Shown piece after piece: positions 1 to 6,280 of a stretch of 7,924 nucleotides of DNA (position 1 is its first letter; each line of letters begins with the position of its first letter). Source of the DNA: Candidatus Brocadiaceae bacterium (lineage in GTDB: Bacteria > Planctomycetota > Brocadiia > SM23-32). Both the position numbers and the translations under genes were made by a program. The notes under the pieces are model-generated. The model was given only the letters and a program-made list of their open reading frames with translations. It made no database searches and was not told the origin of the DNA. Location: the NCBI GenBank assembly GCA_003551785.1, contig PUNP01001030.1, positions 1 to 7,924 on the forward strand, in the 5' to 3' direction.

Positions 1-204
1 AAAAAATACAATTTAATTTTTGTTGATGGGAGAAATAGAGTAGCTTGTCTTGAAAAGGCTAAAGAACTTCTTCTTCCAAAAGGGAATGTTATTTTACATG
101 ATTCTGAACGGACTAAATACCAGCAAGGATTTGAAGGTTATGCTTTTCAAACAATTGGCTCTTCCCCGCAATTGTGGCATGGTCAATTGAAAATAGAAAA
201 ATAA
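1..204 (+). CDS. Class I SAM-dependent methyltransferase-like protein, C-terminal part
   Basis: Only the last 67 residues are present; the frame is open from base 1 and stops with TAA at 202-204. The visible part reads like the end of a Rossmann-fold methyltransferase. It has a hydrophobic strand ending in Asp-Gly (LIFVDGRNRVACLEKA, residues 5-20), a helix, then a second strand ending in HDSER (residues 37-41) with a nearby Tyr. This pattern occurs in small class I methyltransferases, some of them linked to glycan or polysaccharide modification. The SAM-binding glycine loop would lie upstream and is not seen, so activity cannot be judged. The gene is much more AT-rich than the phage head genes that follow and ends 62 bases before the next likely start. 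It may be an acquired accessory gene beside the structural module. The family call is moderate; the substrate is unknown. Confidence 0.5.
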   Translation, partial: KKYNLIFVDGRNRVACLEKAKELLLPKGNVILHDSERTKYQQGFEGYAFQTIGSSPQLWHGQLKIEK

Positions 205-266
205 AAGATAAGCAGAGTAAATAATATAAAACCGATGCAGTTTGTTTGGTTATAAAAAACACTAAA

Positions 267-890
267 ATGACTTACGAAGGTTTTCTTAATCTTGTCAAGA
301 ATGAGGTTCGCGGTCGCGACTGGGATGATATTTCCGACGCCCGCAAGCGCGATATTGCGTATTCATCCGTGCTGGCCGTTGGCGCCAATGCCGACATTAC
401 AAGGTTGCAGGCCGAAGACTTCGATCTCGCGCCACATTTAATACTGGGTCATGACGAGCTTTATAAGGCGGAGCTGCCGGCAGAATTGTTCCATTACCGG
501 GAAGACAATGGGATTATCCATATAGAATTTGATAATGGTGTCATTAAGTATCCACGGCTCAATAACAGGCCATTCAGTAGTCTGAGGATGCTTGAAAACA
601 ATGAATGGTATAGCGATGAGCCGTTTATGCATTTTGACGCTCAGGCGCGAGCGCTGTATTTAATAAACTCCACAACAGCAAAACTCCGGTACATCAAACT
701 ATTTACACAAGTAACTGCGGCCAATGAGAGTAGTCTGGAGGTGCCTCTTGGCATGGGAGACGTGCAGCAGGCGGTCCATGTCATGTCGGTGTATCTGAAA
801 TCTCTCGATATCCGGGATGCGGCCGAAGCGAGTGTCCACGGGATGGTTGGCCAAATGCTGAGCATCCAAAGAGAACAAGTAAATGCCTAA
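267..890 (+). CDS. Hypothetical phage protein, first of three tandem paralogs (neck/connector-like?)
   Basis: A 207-residue protein if ATG 267 is used. A TTG at 246 would add seven residues, but neither start has a clear Shine-Dalgarno site, so ATG is preferred. I do not recognise a named family. The centre (about residues 69-147) has an ELPAE motif, then R-x-D-N-G-I, a beta-rich stretch, and YIKLFTQ. The same layout recurs in the next two genes, as DLPAE..RQDGGV..YVTTPP and ELPDD..RSDGGI..YIKTPP, so the three look like diverged copies. This one is the most divergent, especially after residue 150, where its C-terminal helix differs. There is no signal peptide or membrane segment. Lying directly before the portal gene, it may be a virion neck or connector component. 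That is inference from position and the LP-D/E motif, not from a recognised domain. Its stop overlaps the next start by 8 bases. Confidence 0.7.
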   Translation: MTYEGFLNLVKNEVRGRDWDDISDARKRDIAYSSVLAVGANADITRLQAEDFDLAPHLILGHDELYKAELPAELFHYREDNGIIHIEFDNGVIKYPRLNNRPFSSLRMLENNEWYSDEPFMHFDAQARALYLINSTTAKLRYIKLFTQVTAANESSLEVPLGMGDVQQAVHVMSVYLKSLDIRDAAEASVHGMVGQMLSIQREQVNA

Positions 891-1515
891 AATTGTAAAA
901 TCAGACATATTAAAGGTTTTAAGGGATCGTGTCGATGCGATGCAGGATTCCGGCATTGTCCTTCCAAACATGCAGGAAAAAATGTCTGGTGGCGGTGTTT
1001 TGATGGACGCGCTGTATTACGCCACACTTAGCTTTGCATCGCTTCCAGACCCGTCAAGACTCGAATATTTAAAGGAAGAGCACGATGCCACTCCGCCTGA
1101 TTCAAATCCTATTGTGGCTCCCGGGGTCCGGGAAATAGATCTGCCGGCAGAAAGGCACAAAGACAGGCAGGACGGTGGTGTGTTGTATGTGTTGACTGAT
1201 GGAGTCCGGCGATCACCGGTATTTCACAGAACGTTTGATCAGTTTGTGGGCTTGGTGGGATCTCTTTACTCGGAAGACCATGGAGATCACACAATAAGCC
1301 TTGTTGACGGGAGGTTGTATGCATTAAAAGATACGCCGATAAAAATAGGATATGTAACAACGCCTCCACTGATTGAAGGCCAAGATGAAATATTGATTGA
1401 CACAAGGTACCGGAATGAATTGGTGGAAATGACAGTTTCAATATTGCTAAACAGATTTGCAAGGCCTGGATCATTCGGGGCTCGCGAACAAAAAGAAGAG
1501 GAAAAAGATGGCTAA
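883..1515 (+). CDS. Hypothetical phage protein, second tandem paralog (neck/connector-like?)
   Basis: A 210-residue protein starting at ATG 883, inside the end of the previous gene; only a weak AGAGA lies eight bases upstream. It is the closest relative of the gene that follows. Shared features are a basic N-terminus (MPKIVKS against MAKINKS), FAS-x-x-P-x-S-(R/K)-L (residues 51-60), LPAE (87-90), R-x-DGG (95-99), VFHR-x-x-D (113-119), LYA-x-KD (145-150) and TPP (160-162). A helix near the end (about 176-192, RYRNELVEMTVSILLN) resembles the C-terminal helix of many phage neck and adaptor proteins, but this is a loose pattern. The tail is charged (EQKEEEKDG). A role as a head-tail connector or other minor virion protein is inferred from its place between a sister gene and the portal. 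No enzymatic motif is visible. Confidence 0.72.
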   Translation: MPKIVKSDILKVLRDRVDAMQDSGIVLPNMQEKMSGGGVLMDALYYATLSFASLPDPSRLEYLKEEHDATPPDSNPIVAPGVREIDLPAERHKDRQDGGVLYVLTDGVRRSPVFHRTFDQFVGLVGSLYSEDHGDHTISLVDGRLYALKDTPIKIGYVTTPPLIEGQDEILIDTRYRNELVEMTVSILLNRFARPGSFGAREQKEEEKDG

Positions 1516-2149
1516 AATAAACAAATCAAGGCTTATTTCTCTTGTCCGTACCAGATTTGAAAGCATGGATCATGCCGGAGTCAAAAGCGGCAGCATTGTT
1601 CTTTCAAGGCTGAATGTGGAAAAAAGGATTGAGTACGAGATCTTGGTGGCTATGAGGCACTTCGCCAGCATATCGCCTGCTTCCAAGCTAAAGCACTTGT
1701 TTGTAAAAGGCGGCATTGTCACTCCGTATCATACTTATGACTCGGGCGTTGCGATGTATGAGCTCCCGGACGATTGCCACTCAAACAGGTCGGATGGTGG
1801 AATCCAGATGGTCGAATTTAATGGAGAGCAATTTAACGCTGTTTTCCACAGGGGGATTGATTCCCTGAAAGCGATCGCTGATAACATCTATATTGACTCG
1901 GACGGGTATCATGTGATAGATCTCGAAAAAGGCTATTTGTATGCCAAGAAAGATATCGATGTCGTGTTCCACTATATCAAAACTCCGCCCGACCCGACCA
2001 GTATAAAAGAATTGCCAATTGATGATCAGTACGAGAAGCAATTGCTTGAACTTACCGTCACGGCGCTGATTCAGTCATTTATAGACCCAGCAATGCCGGG
2101 GACAGACCAAGAAGCCGAACAGCAGTCTGAAAACAGGGCCAATGCATAA
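1508..2149 (+). CDS. Hypothetical phage protein, third tandem paralog (neck/connector-like?)
   Basis: A 213-residue protein. ATG 1508 is chosen because AGAGG at 1497-1501 sits six bases upstream and because the resulting N-terminus (MAKINKS) aligns with that of the preceding paralog. An upstream in-frame TTG at 1457 would add 17 poorly matching residues. The family landmarks are ELPDD (residues 85-89), RSDGGI (94-99), VFHRGID (112-118), LYAKKD (144-149), YIKTPP (156-161), and a C-terminal segment LPIDDQYEKQLLELTV (169-184). The last form, a short acidic turn plus Tyr leading into a long helix, is common in phage neck and adaptor proteins. The tail is acidic and Gln-rich. The gene overlaps both neighbours by eight bases, so its translation is probably coupled to theirs. 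The function is inferred only: a connector, ring or other minor virion protein acting at the portal. Confidence 0.72.
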   Translation: MAKINKSRLISLVRTRFESMDHAGVKSGSIVLSRLNVEKRIEYEILVAMRHFASISPASKLKHLFVKGGIVTPYHTYDSGVAMYELPDDCHSNRSDGGIQMVEFNGEQFNAVFHRGIDSLKAIADNIYIDSDGYHVIDLEKGYLYAKKDIDVVFHYIKTPPDPTSIKELPIDDQYEKQLLELTVTALIQSFIDPAMPGTDQEAEQQSENRANA

Positions 2150-4376
2150 ATTTACTCTTGACGATATTAATTACTACCTGCAGGTCTTTGCCGAATTCGG
2201 CCAGGATATAAGCGGGCTTGTCGATCAAAACATGTTGCCGTTTGCGGACCAGATAGGTGCGGATTTTTTGGACTCTGCTATACAGTCAGAGTATCAAAGC
2301 GATGCTATGCACCAGCTTGAATACTGGATATTGAAGGACAAGGCTGGCGAGGTGGTTAATTATATTGAGCATGATAATATAGACAGAAATTACCAATCAA
2401 CGGCGTGGCGCGTATTCCGGAGTCAGAAAAACCAACCGGAGCACACGGCATTGGTGAATCTGATCAAGCCAAACGCCGACCGGATAATTTCTCAGATTCT
2501 TGGCGTGGGCAATGATTTTGGGGCCCAGCACAAAGCGCCCAATGAAAAAGAAATTGTCCGGAGCATGAATCATGTCAAGCAAGAGATTGTTGAGTCCAAT
2601 AACTTTGACATAGTATGGAATGACTGTATTGATGATGCTGTGAATTACGGCTCTGGCGTAATGATGATTGATTACAAAAGGAACAGATCAAACCCCGATT
2701 TGTTATATTTTCTGGAAAAATTAAGCAACGGCGAATTGCTTGATGAATATGAGTTTATGAGGCTGAGGCAGGCTCTTTATCATCATCACATAAAGCGCAT
2801 AGACACATTTAATGTGGTTCGCCACAGAAACGCCGTCGATAAAAATTCAAGAAGCCTGAACGATCCGAGCCACAGATGGATCCATATTAACGAACCTGTT
2901 TCGGTGGCTCAGGCAAGAGTGGATTTCCCGGAGTTCGCCGATCAGATTGTCCCGGATATCGATTATCATTGGAAAGAGCTTAACCCGGTTGGTTTTCTGA
3001 ATTATGATGTTGGCGACATGGTGACAAGGTATGATCATTTTATAAGATTCCCGATCAAGCAATCTGTTGGTTTTGGCGTAAATCGCCAGCTCCATACGGG
3101 TGAAGATGTGGTGCACCAGACTCATAAAGAGGTGGAAAGATATGCCATAGCTCATGTTGTCCGGTTCCCGGGTGTCGGGGTTGTGGATATGTCAGTTGAT
3201 AAATTTGATCATAACCGGTTCCCGATGGAACAGATCGTGATCAACTCTTCTAAGTATCATGCCTGCGGCATCGGTTTTTGTAAATACGGCCTTGACTCCC
3301 AGAAGATCTACAATATGTTCCATAACGGAATATTGAAATATATGGGACGTCAAGTAAAAGGAGGCGGCATTATTGATTCCAGGCTGAATGTTACGCCGAG
3401 TCAATTGCGAAGATTATCGATTCCCGGCGAATTTGTGGAAGCTACCGTCCCGGATCATTTACAACACCGGAAGCTATCAGAGTTGATTCATTTTAACCAA
3501 CCGCCGAGCTTCCCGTCGGCCTATGGGGACGTTATGGCACTGGAGTCCAGGGCTATTGATGAGTCGATGAGTGTTCCGGATTCGTGGAAAGGAATACAGC
3601 AAGGCACATCCGGCGAGCAAGAGGCCATACTGCAAAGACAAGCATCGATGGTCCATTTGAAGCATGAAAGAGTTGTAAGGAACAGCATTCACCAGCTTGC
3701 TATTATCGTGTTTTCAAACATCGTGCAATTTGAGCGGGATCCATTGGCGTTTTATCGCCAGGATCATCTTACGGGAGAAGATATCTTGGTGCAACTCAAT
3801 GTCCCGATGGGTTTTGTCCCGATGTTTAATAGCCATATCGGTGAATACGAAGCTATTCCTCAAAAAGTTCACAATGCACTGGCCGGCCTGCAGTATAAAA
3901 TCCATGTAACACCCGATTCATCTATTCCAACTGATCCGGCACAAAGACAGGCGTTTCTGGGCGAGGTGTTCCAGGTTATTGACGAAAAGGCCAGGGATCC
4001 TATAAGCAGAAGGATCCTGCGAGCCCGAAACAATACAACGTGGAACCTTGACATTGTTGATGAAATTCTCGATGCTGCAGAGCAAATAGAGAAACAACAA
4101 CAAGAAGCACAGACGCAACAGGTTCTTGAAGAGAGAGAGTTTGAGAAAAACAAAGAATTAGCGGAACTTGAAATCAAGGATGATTCAAACAGATTGCGTG
4201 AAAGACAGATCGATCAGCAGCCGGTTCGTGATGCAATGAAGCTAACGGCCGACAAATGGCAATCGCTGATACCGGTTCTTGCACGCTACGTAAAGAAATA
4301 TATACAAGATAACGATCAACAAAGTGGAGAAGATTATGCCAGAGAACAAACCGATCCAATGGTCAGAAAAAGGTGA
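2142..4376 (+). CDS. Portal protein
   Basis: A 744-residue protein, a usual length for P22-like or N4-like portals. The portal forms the dodecameric ring at one capsid vertex; DNA is pumped through it by the terminase, and it nucleates head assembly. Supporting features are an N-terminal N-x-IKP-x-x-D-x-I helix (about residues 106-117) and DDAVNYGSGVMMIDY (164-178), typical of the portal wing. A G-T-S-G-E-Q-E-A-I-x-Q motif near 488 starts a long helix like the crown-side helix of other portals. A Gln/Glu/Lys-rich coiled coil lies at about 641-694, as expected for a C-terminal barrel. ATG 2142 is preceded by AGGG at 2135-2138 and overlaps the previous stop by eight bases. The last 41 bases overlap the scaffold-like gene, so coupled translation is likely. 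The assignment rests on pattern recognition and gene order, not a database match, but is fairly secure. Confidence 0.82.
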   Translation: MHKFTLDDINYYLQVFAEFGQDISGLVDQNMLPFADQIGADFLDSAIQSEYQSDAMHQLEYWILKDKAGEVVNYIEHDNIDRNYQSTAWRVFRSQKNQPEHTALVNLIKPNADRIISQILGVGNDFGAQHKAPNEKEIVRSMNHVKQEIVESNNFDIVWNDCIDDAVNYGSGVMMIDYKRNRSNPDLLYFLEKLSNGELLDEYEFMRLRQALYHHHIKRIDTFNVVRHRNAVDKNSRSLNDPSHRWIHINEPVSVAQARVDFPEFADQIVPDIDYHWKELNPVGFLNYDVGDMVTRYDHFIRFPIKQSVGFGVNRQLHTGEDVVHQTHKEVERYAIAHVVRFPGVGVVDMSVDKFDHNRFPMEQIVINSSKYHACGIGFCKYGLDSQKIYNMFHNGILKYMGRQVKGGGIIDSRLNVTPSQLRRLSIPGEFVEATVPDHLQHRKLSELIHFNQPPSFPSAYGDVMALESRAIDESMSVPDSWKGIQQGTSGEQEAILQRQASMVHLKHERVVRNSIHQLAIIVFSNIVQFERDPLAFYRQDHLTGEDILVQLNVPMGFVPMFNSHIGEYEAIPQKVHNALAGLQYKIHVTPDSSIPTDPAQRQAFLGEVFQVIDEKARDPISRRILRARNNTTWNLDIVDEILDAAEQIEKQQQEAQTQQVLEEREFEKNKELAELEIKDDSNRLRERQIDQQPVRDAMKLTADKWQSLIPVLARYVKKYIQDNDQQSGEDYAREQTDPMVRKR

Positions 4377-5631
4377 TGAGCAAGTCAAAGATCCCGTAGC
4401 TACCCTAAAAGAGGAGATCGCAGGTGAGATGGATAAAGAATCGCCCGGAGGCGTCCCAGAGCCGGGTGTTAGCTGGGACGGGCAAGGGGAGGATGCCGGT
4501 GAAAAACCCGGCGACGAAACGCCTGACGAAACGCCTGACGAAACGCCTGATGAAACGCCTGACGAAACGCCTGACGAAACGCCTGATGAGACCAGCGAGG
4601 AAATAGAAGAAGAGCCGGAAGACGACACTGTGTTTTATGACCCGCAAGAGCATTATCCCGGTTCCGACGTGCATCCGAATACGTTTAAAGACCGGTTTAA
4701 AGCCATCGAAGGCGCTCATGCTAAGGTGAATTATTTGTTGAACCTTGCCAAAGGTCTGGAAGGAGAGGGCGTTGATATTAATGTTATCGATTTGCCGGGG
4801 TTGGCCGACGGGAATATGGATAACCTGAAAAAATATCTCGACATCAATGCTTTGGACGAGGATTTATCGGATGATGACAAGCTCCGGGAGTTTATATTCC
4901 AGGCAGACAAAACCATCCCGGTTGTCAAAAACGCACTTGAGGAAGAGACGAAGGAAAAGACCCATGCAGAAAAACTTTCCAATCTCGAAAGCAGCGTGGC
5001 TACGCTGGAAGAAGAAGCCCGTGATGCCATCGAGGAAATTGGTGTAACCCAGAAAGAGTATGGTGGGAAAGGGCCGAGGCACTTGGTCCGCATCATAGAC
5101 CAAAAAATCAAAGATGCCGACGAAGAGCGCCGCCCAGAGCTTGAGGAACATCGGGACAAAGTGCTCAGATATTTTAACAAGGCGTCAGAGCTGGTCGAGT
5201 TCCAAAAGCAGAACACCCCCCAACAATCCAATGAGAACCTGCAGGAGGATATTGATAAGGCTTACAAGCAGTTCCAGAGATATAATAAGTCTCATGAAGT
5301 ATTCAAAGCCATTGATGACCAGATGTTGAAATCCTATTTGGCTTTTATGGAGTTTCATCGGTCGAAATATGATATGACAAAGCCTGCAGAATGGAAGAAG
5401 GGTTTAATGGATTTTGATGTTCAGCGAGAAAAGCTGAAAAAGAAATATTACACCAAAAAAGCCCAAGAGGAAGTCGAGAAGGGCAAAAGCGTCCAGCCGC
5501 CTGCAAAACCGCGCAGGGACAAAAACGAGCCTATCAGATGGGCGGAACAAACAAAACAGGCCGACGACTGGCTCCAGCGAGAGAAGGACAACCTGGTGAG
5601 GGAAATGGATGCAGAATCACGACACAGATAA
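4336..5631 (+). CDS. Putative capsid scaffolding protein (acidic, repeat-bearing)
   Basis: A 431-residue, strongly acidic and largely helical protein encoded between portal and MCP, the classic place of a scaffold. Scaffolds sit inside the procapsid, guide coat assembly and leave before or during packaging. ATG 4336 is chosen because GGAG at 4326-4329 sits six bases upstream; the GTG at 4324 lies on that site. Residues 60-87 are seven acidic tetrapeptides (six DETP, one DETS), then more Glu/Asp to about 97, probably disordered. Heptad-like charged helices follow from about 200 to 300. The two ends resemble each other: N-x-PI-x-W-x-E at residues 4-11 and 397-404, each followed after 18-19 residues by EMD-x-ES (31-36 and 423-428). 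No protease motif is seen. The scaffold role is inferred from position and composition. A decoration or internal head protein is the main alternative. Confidence 0.6.
   Translation: MPENKPIQWSEKGDEQVKDPVATLKEEIAGEMDKESPGGVPEPGVSWDGQGEDAGEKPGDETPDETPDETPDETPDETPDETPDETSEEIEEEPEDDTVFYDPQEHYPGSDVHPNTFKDRFKAIEGAHAKVNYLLNLAKGLEGEGVDINVIDLPGLADGNMDNLKKYLDINALDEDLSDDDKLREFIFQADKTIPVVKNALEEETKEKTHAEKLSNLESSVATLEEEARDAIEEIGVTQKEYGGKGPRHLVRIIDQKIKDADEERRPELEEHRDKVLRYFNKASELVEFQKQNTPQQSNENLQEDIDKAYKQFQRYNKSHEVFKAIDDQMLKSYLAFMEFHRSKYDMTKPAEWKKGLMDFDVQREKLKKKYYTKKAQEEVEKGKSVQPPAKPRRDKNEPIRWAEQTKQADDWLQREKDNLVREMDAESRHR
4345..4443 (+). repeat. N-terminal copy of the end motif in the scaffold-like protein
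   Basis: Encodes residues 4-36: NKPIQWSE, 19 residues rich in Lys and Glu, then EMDKES. It matches a segment at the protein's other end. The similarity is at protein level; the DNA has diverged, so the duplication, if that is what it is, is old. Confidence 0.6.
4513..4596 (+). repeat. 12-bp tandem repeat encoding DETP, seven units
   Basis: Seven in-frame 12-base units: six of the form GAYGAAACGCCT and a final degenerate GATGAGACCAGC. The third base of the first codon runs C, C, C, T, C, C, T, so units 2-4 and 5-7 match as two 36-base blocks, the last unit having drifted. This suggests growth by 36-base as well as 12-base slippage or unequal exchange. The repeat has no stops in several frames, which also opens spurious frames on the other strand. 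Confidence 0.95.
5524..5619 (+). repeat. C-terminal copy of the end motif in the scaffold-like protein
   Basis: Encodes residues 397-428: NEPIRWAE, 18 residues, then EMDAES, only three residues from the end of the protein. Spacing differs from the N-terminal copy by one residue. The invariant positions are N, P, I, W and E in the first block and E, M, D, E and S in the second. Confidence 0.6.
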
Positions 5632-5646
5632 CAAACCATAACAATC

Positions 5647-6237
5647 ATGTTTAAACAATTTTCAGTTGAAGGCGTTTTTTGCCGTATCTACCGTCATGGC
5701 ACCGTGAAGATAATGCCCGGCAGGCATACGCTACCCAAATACAAAGACCCCAAAACCGGACTGTTGAAAGTGCGGATTGCCGATAAAGAGCATGACTTGG
5801 CAACACTTGTGCTGACTCACTACGGAACCAAGCCAGATGAAGAAGTCGTCCCGAGGTTTATAGATGGGTGTTTGAATAACATACACGCATCAAATCTGGA
5901 GTGGGAGCCTGTTAAGAAGATTAAAACGGTTGGCCCGGACGAGCTTTCTATGGAGATGAAGAAGAAAATCCATGACATGAGCGTATTCGACAAGATGAAG
6001 CCCAAGGAGATTAGCGATGCTATCTTGGAGGAATGTTCCGTTCTTGTCAAATACCAAGTGGTTACGATGGTGGTAAAGGGGTATAAGAAATATATCCGAG
6101 GTCTCAAAAAACTGGAAACCGAAAGGGCTAATAAGGAAAAGGCGATGAAGGGGGTGGAGCAGCACGAGACTCCAGAACCCAAAAGAAAGGGACGGCCACG
6201 GAAAAAGAAAGCAATACCGACAAACCCGGATTTTTGA
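5647..6237 (+). CDS. HNH-homing-endonuclease-derived DNA-binding protein, probably nuclease-dead
   Basis: A 196-residue basic protein starting at ATG 5647, 15 bases after the scaffold-like gene, with no clear Shine-Dalgarno site. The start is kept because residues 10-21 (VFCRIYRHGTVK) fit the I-x-x-x-G-x-V-K module seen near the start of many HNH homing nucleases; a later ATG at 5713 would remove it. Residues 68-86 (VPRFIDGCLNNIHASNLEW) match the usual H-x-DG-x-x-NN-x-x-x-x-NLEW core, but the catalytic His is Phe71. Residues about 117-147 look like the small helix-turn-helix found after such domains (KPKEISDAI..VVTMVVKGYKK). KRKGRPRKKK at 179-188 resembles an AT-hook. It therefore probably binds DNA without cutting it. 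A regulator of the adjacent capsid promoter, or a decayed homing gene, are both possible. It sits where a freestanding homing endonuclease could have inserted. Confidence 0.62.
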   Translation: MFKQFSVEGVFCRIYRHGTVKIMPGRHTLPKYKDPKTGLLKVRIADKEHDLATLVLTHYGTKPDEEVVPRFIDGCLNNIHASNLEWEPVKKIKTVGPDELSMEMKKKIHDMSVFDKMKPKEISDAILEECSVLVKYQVVTMVVKGYKKYIRGLKKLETERANKEKAMKGVEQHETPEPKRKGRPRKKKAIPTNPDF

Positions 6238-6244
6238 TTGGGTA

Positions 6245-6272
6245 TTGACATGTCTTGAATTTTTGTTATATT
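6245..6272 (+). promoter_or_regulatory. Sigma70-type promoter for the major capsid gene
   Basis: A perfect -35 box TTGACA (6245-6250), a 16-base AT-rich spacer and a -10 box TATATT (6267-6272). The expected transcription start is near 6279-6281. It begins eight bases after the stop of the HNH-derived gene and is the best promoter match in the window. It would let the capsid gene be transcribed apart from, and above, the upstream operon. Activity is inferred from sequence only. Confidence 0.65.
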
Positions 6273-6280
6273 TATATATA

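Noticed and set aside
187..230. Promoter before the first paralog (TTGAAA 187-192, TATAAA 225-230)
   Set aside because: The boxes are 32 bases apart, far too many; in AT-rich sequence such matches are expected by chance.
3995..4017. 7-bp inverted repeat GGATCCT/AGGATCC
   Set aside because: It lies inside the portal coding sequence, has no T-run or other context, and is explained by ordinary codons for DPISRRILR.
4324..4376. Programmed frameshift fusing portal and scaffold-like protein
   Set aside because: No slippery heptamer with a clear downstream structure was seen, and the second gene has its own good ribosome site and ATG.
4513..4596. CRISPR-like or direct-repeat array
   Set aside because: Units are 12 bases, contiguous, in frame and without spacers: a coding minisatellite.
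4405..4719. Open frames on the minus strand across the acidic repeat, Arg- and Ser-rich
   Set aside because: They exist because a 12-base repeat without stops stays open in other frames; composition is repetitive and there is no ribosome site or family pattern.
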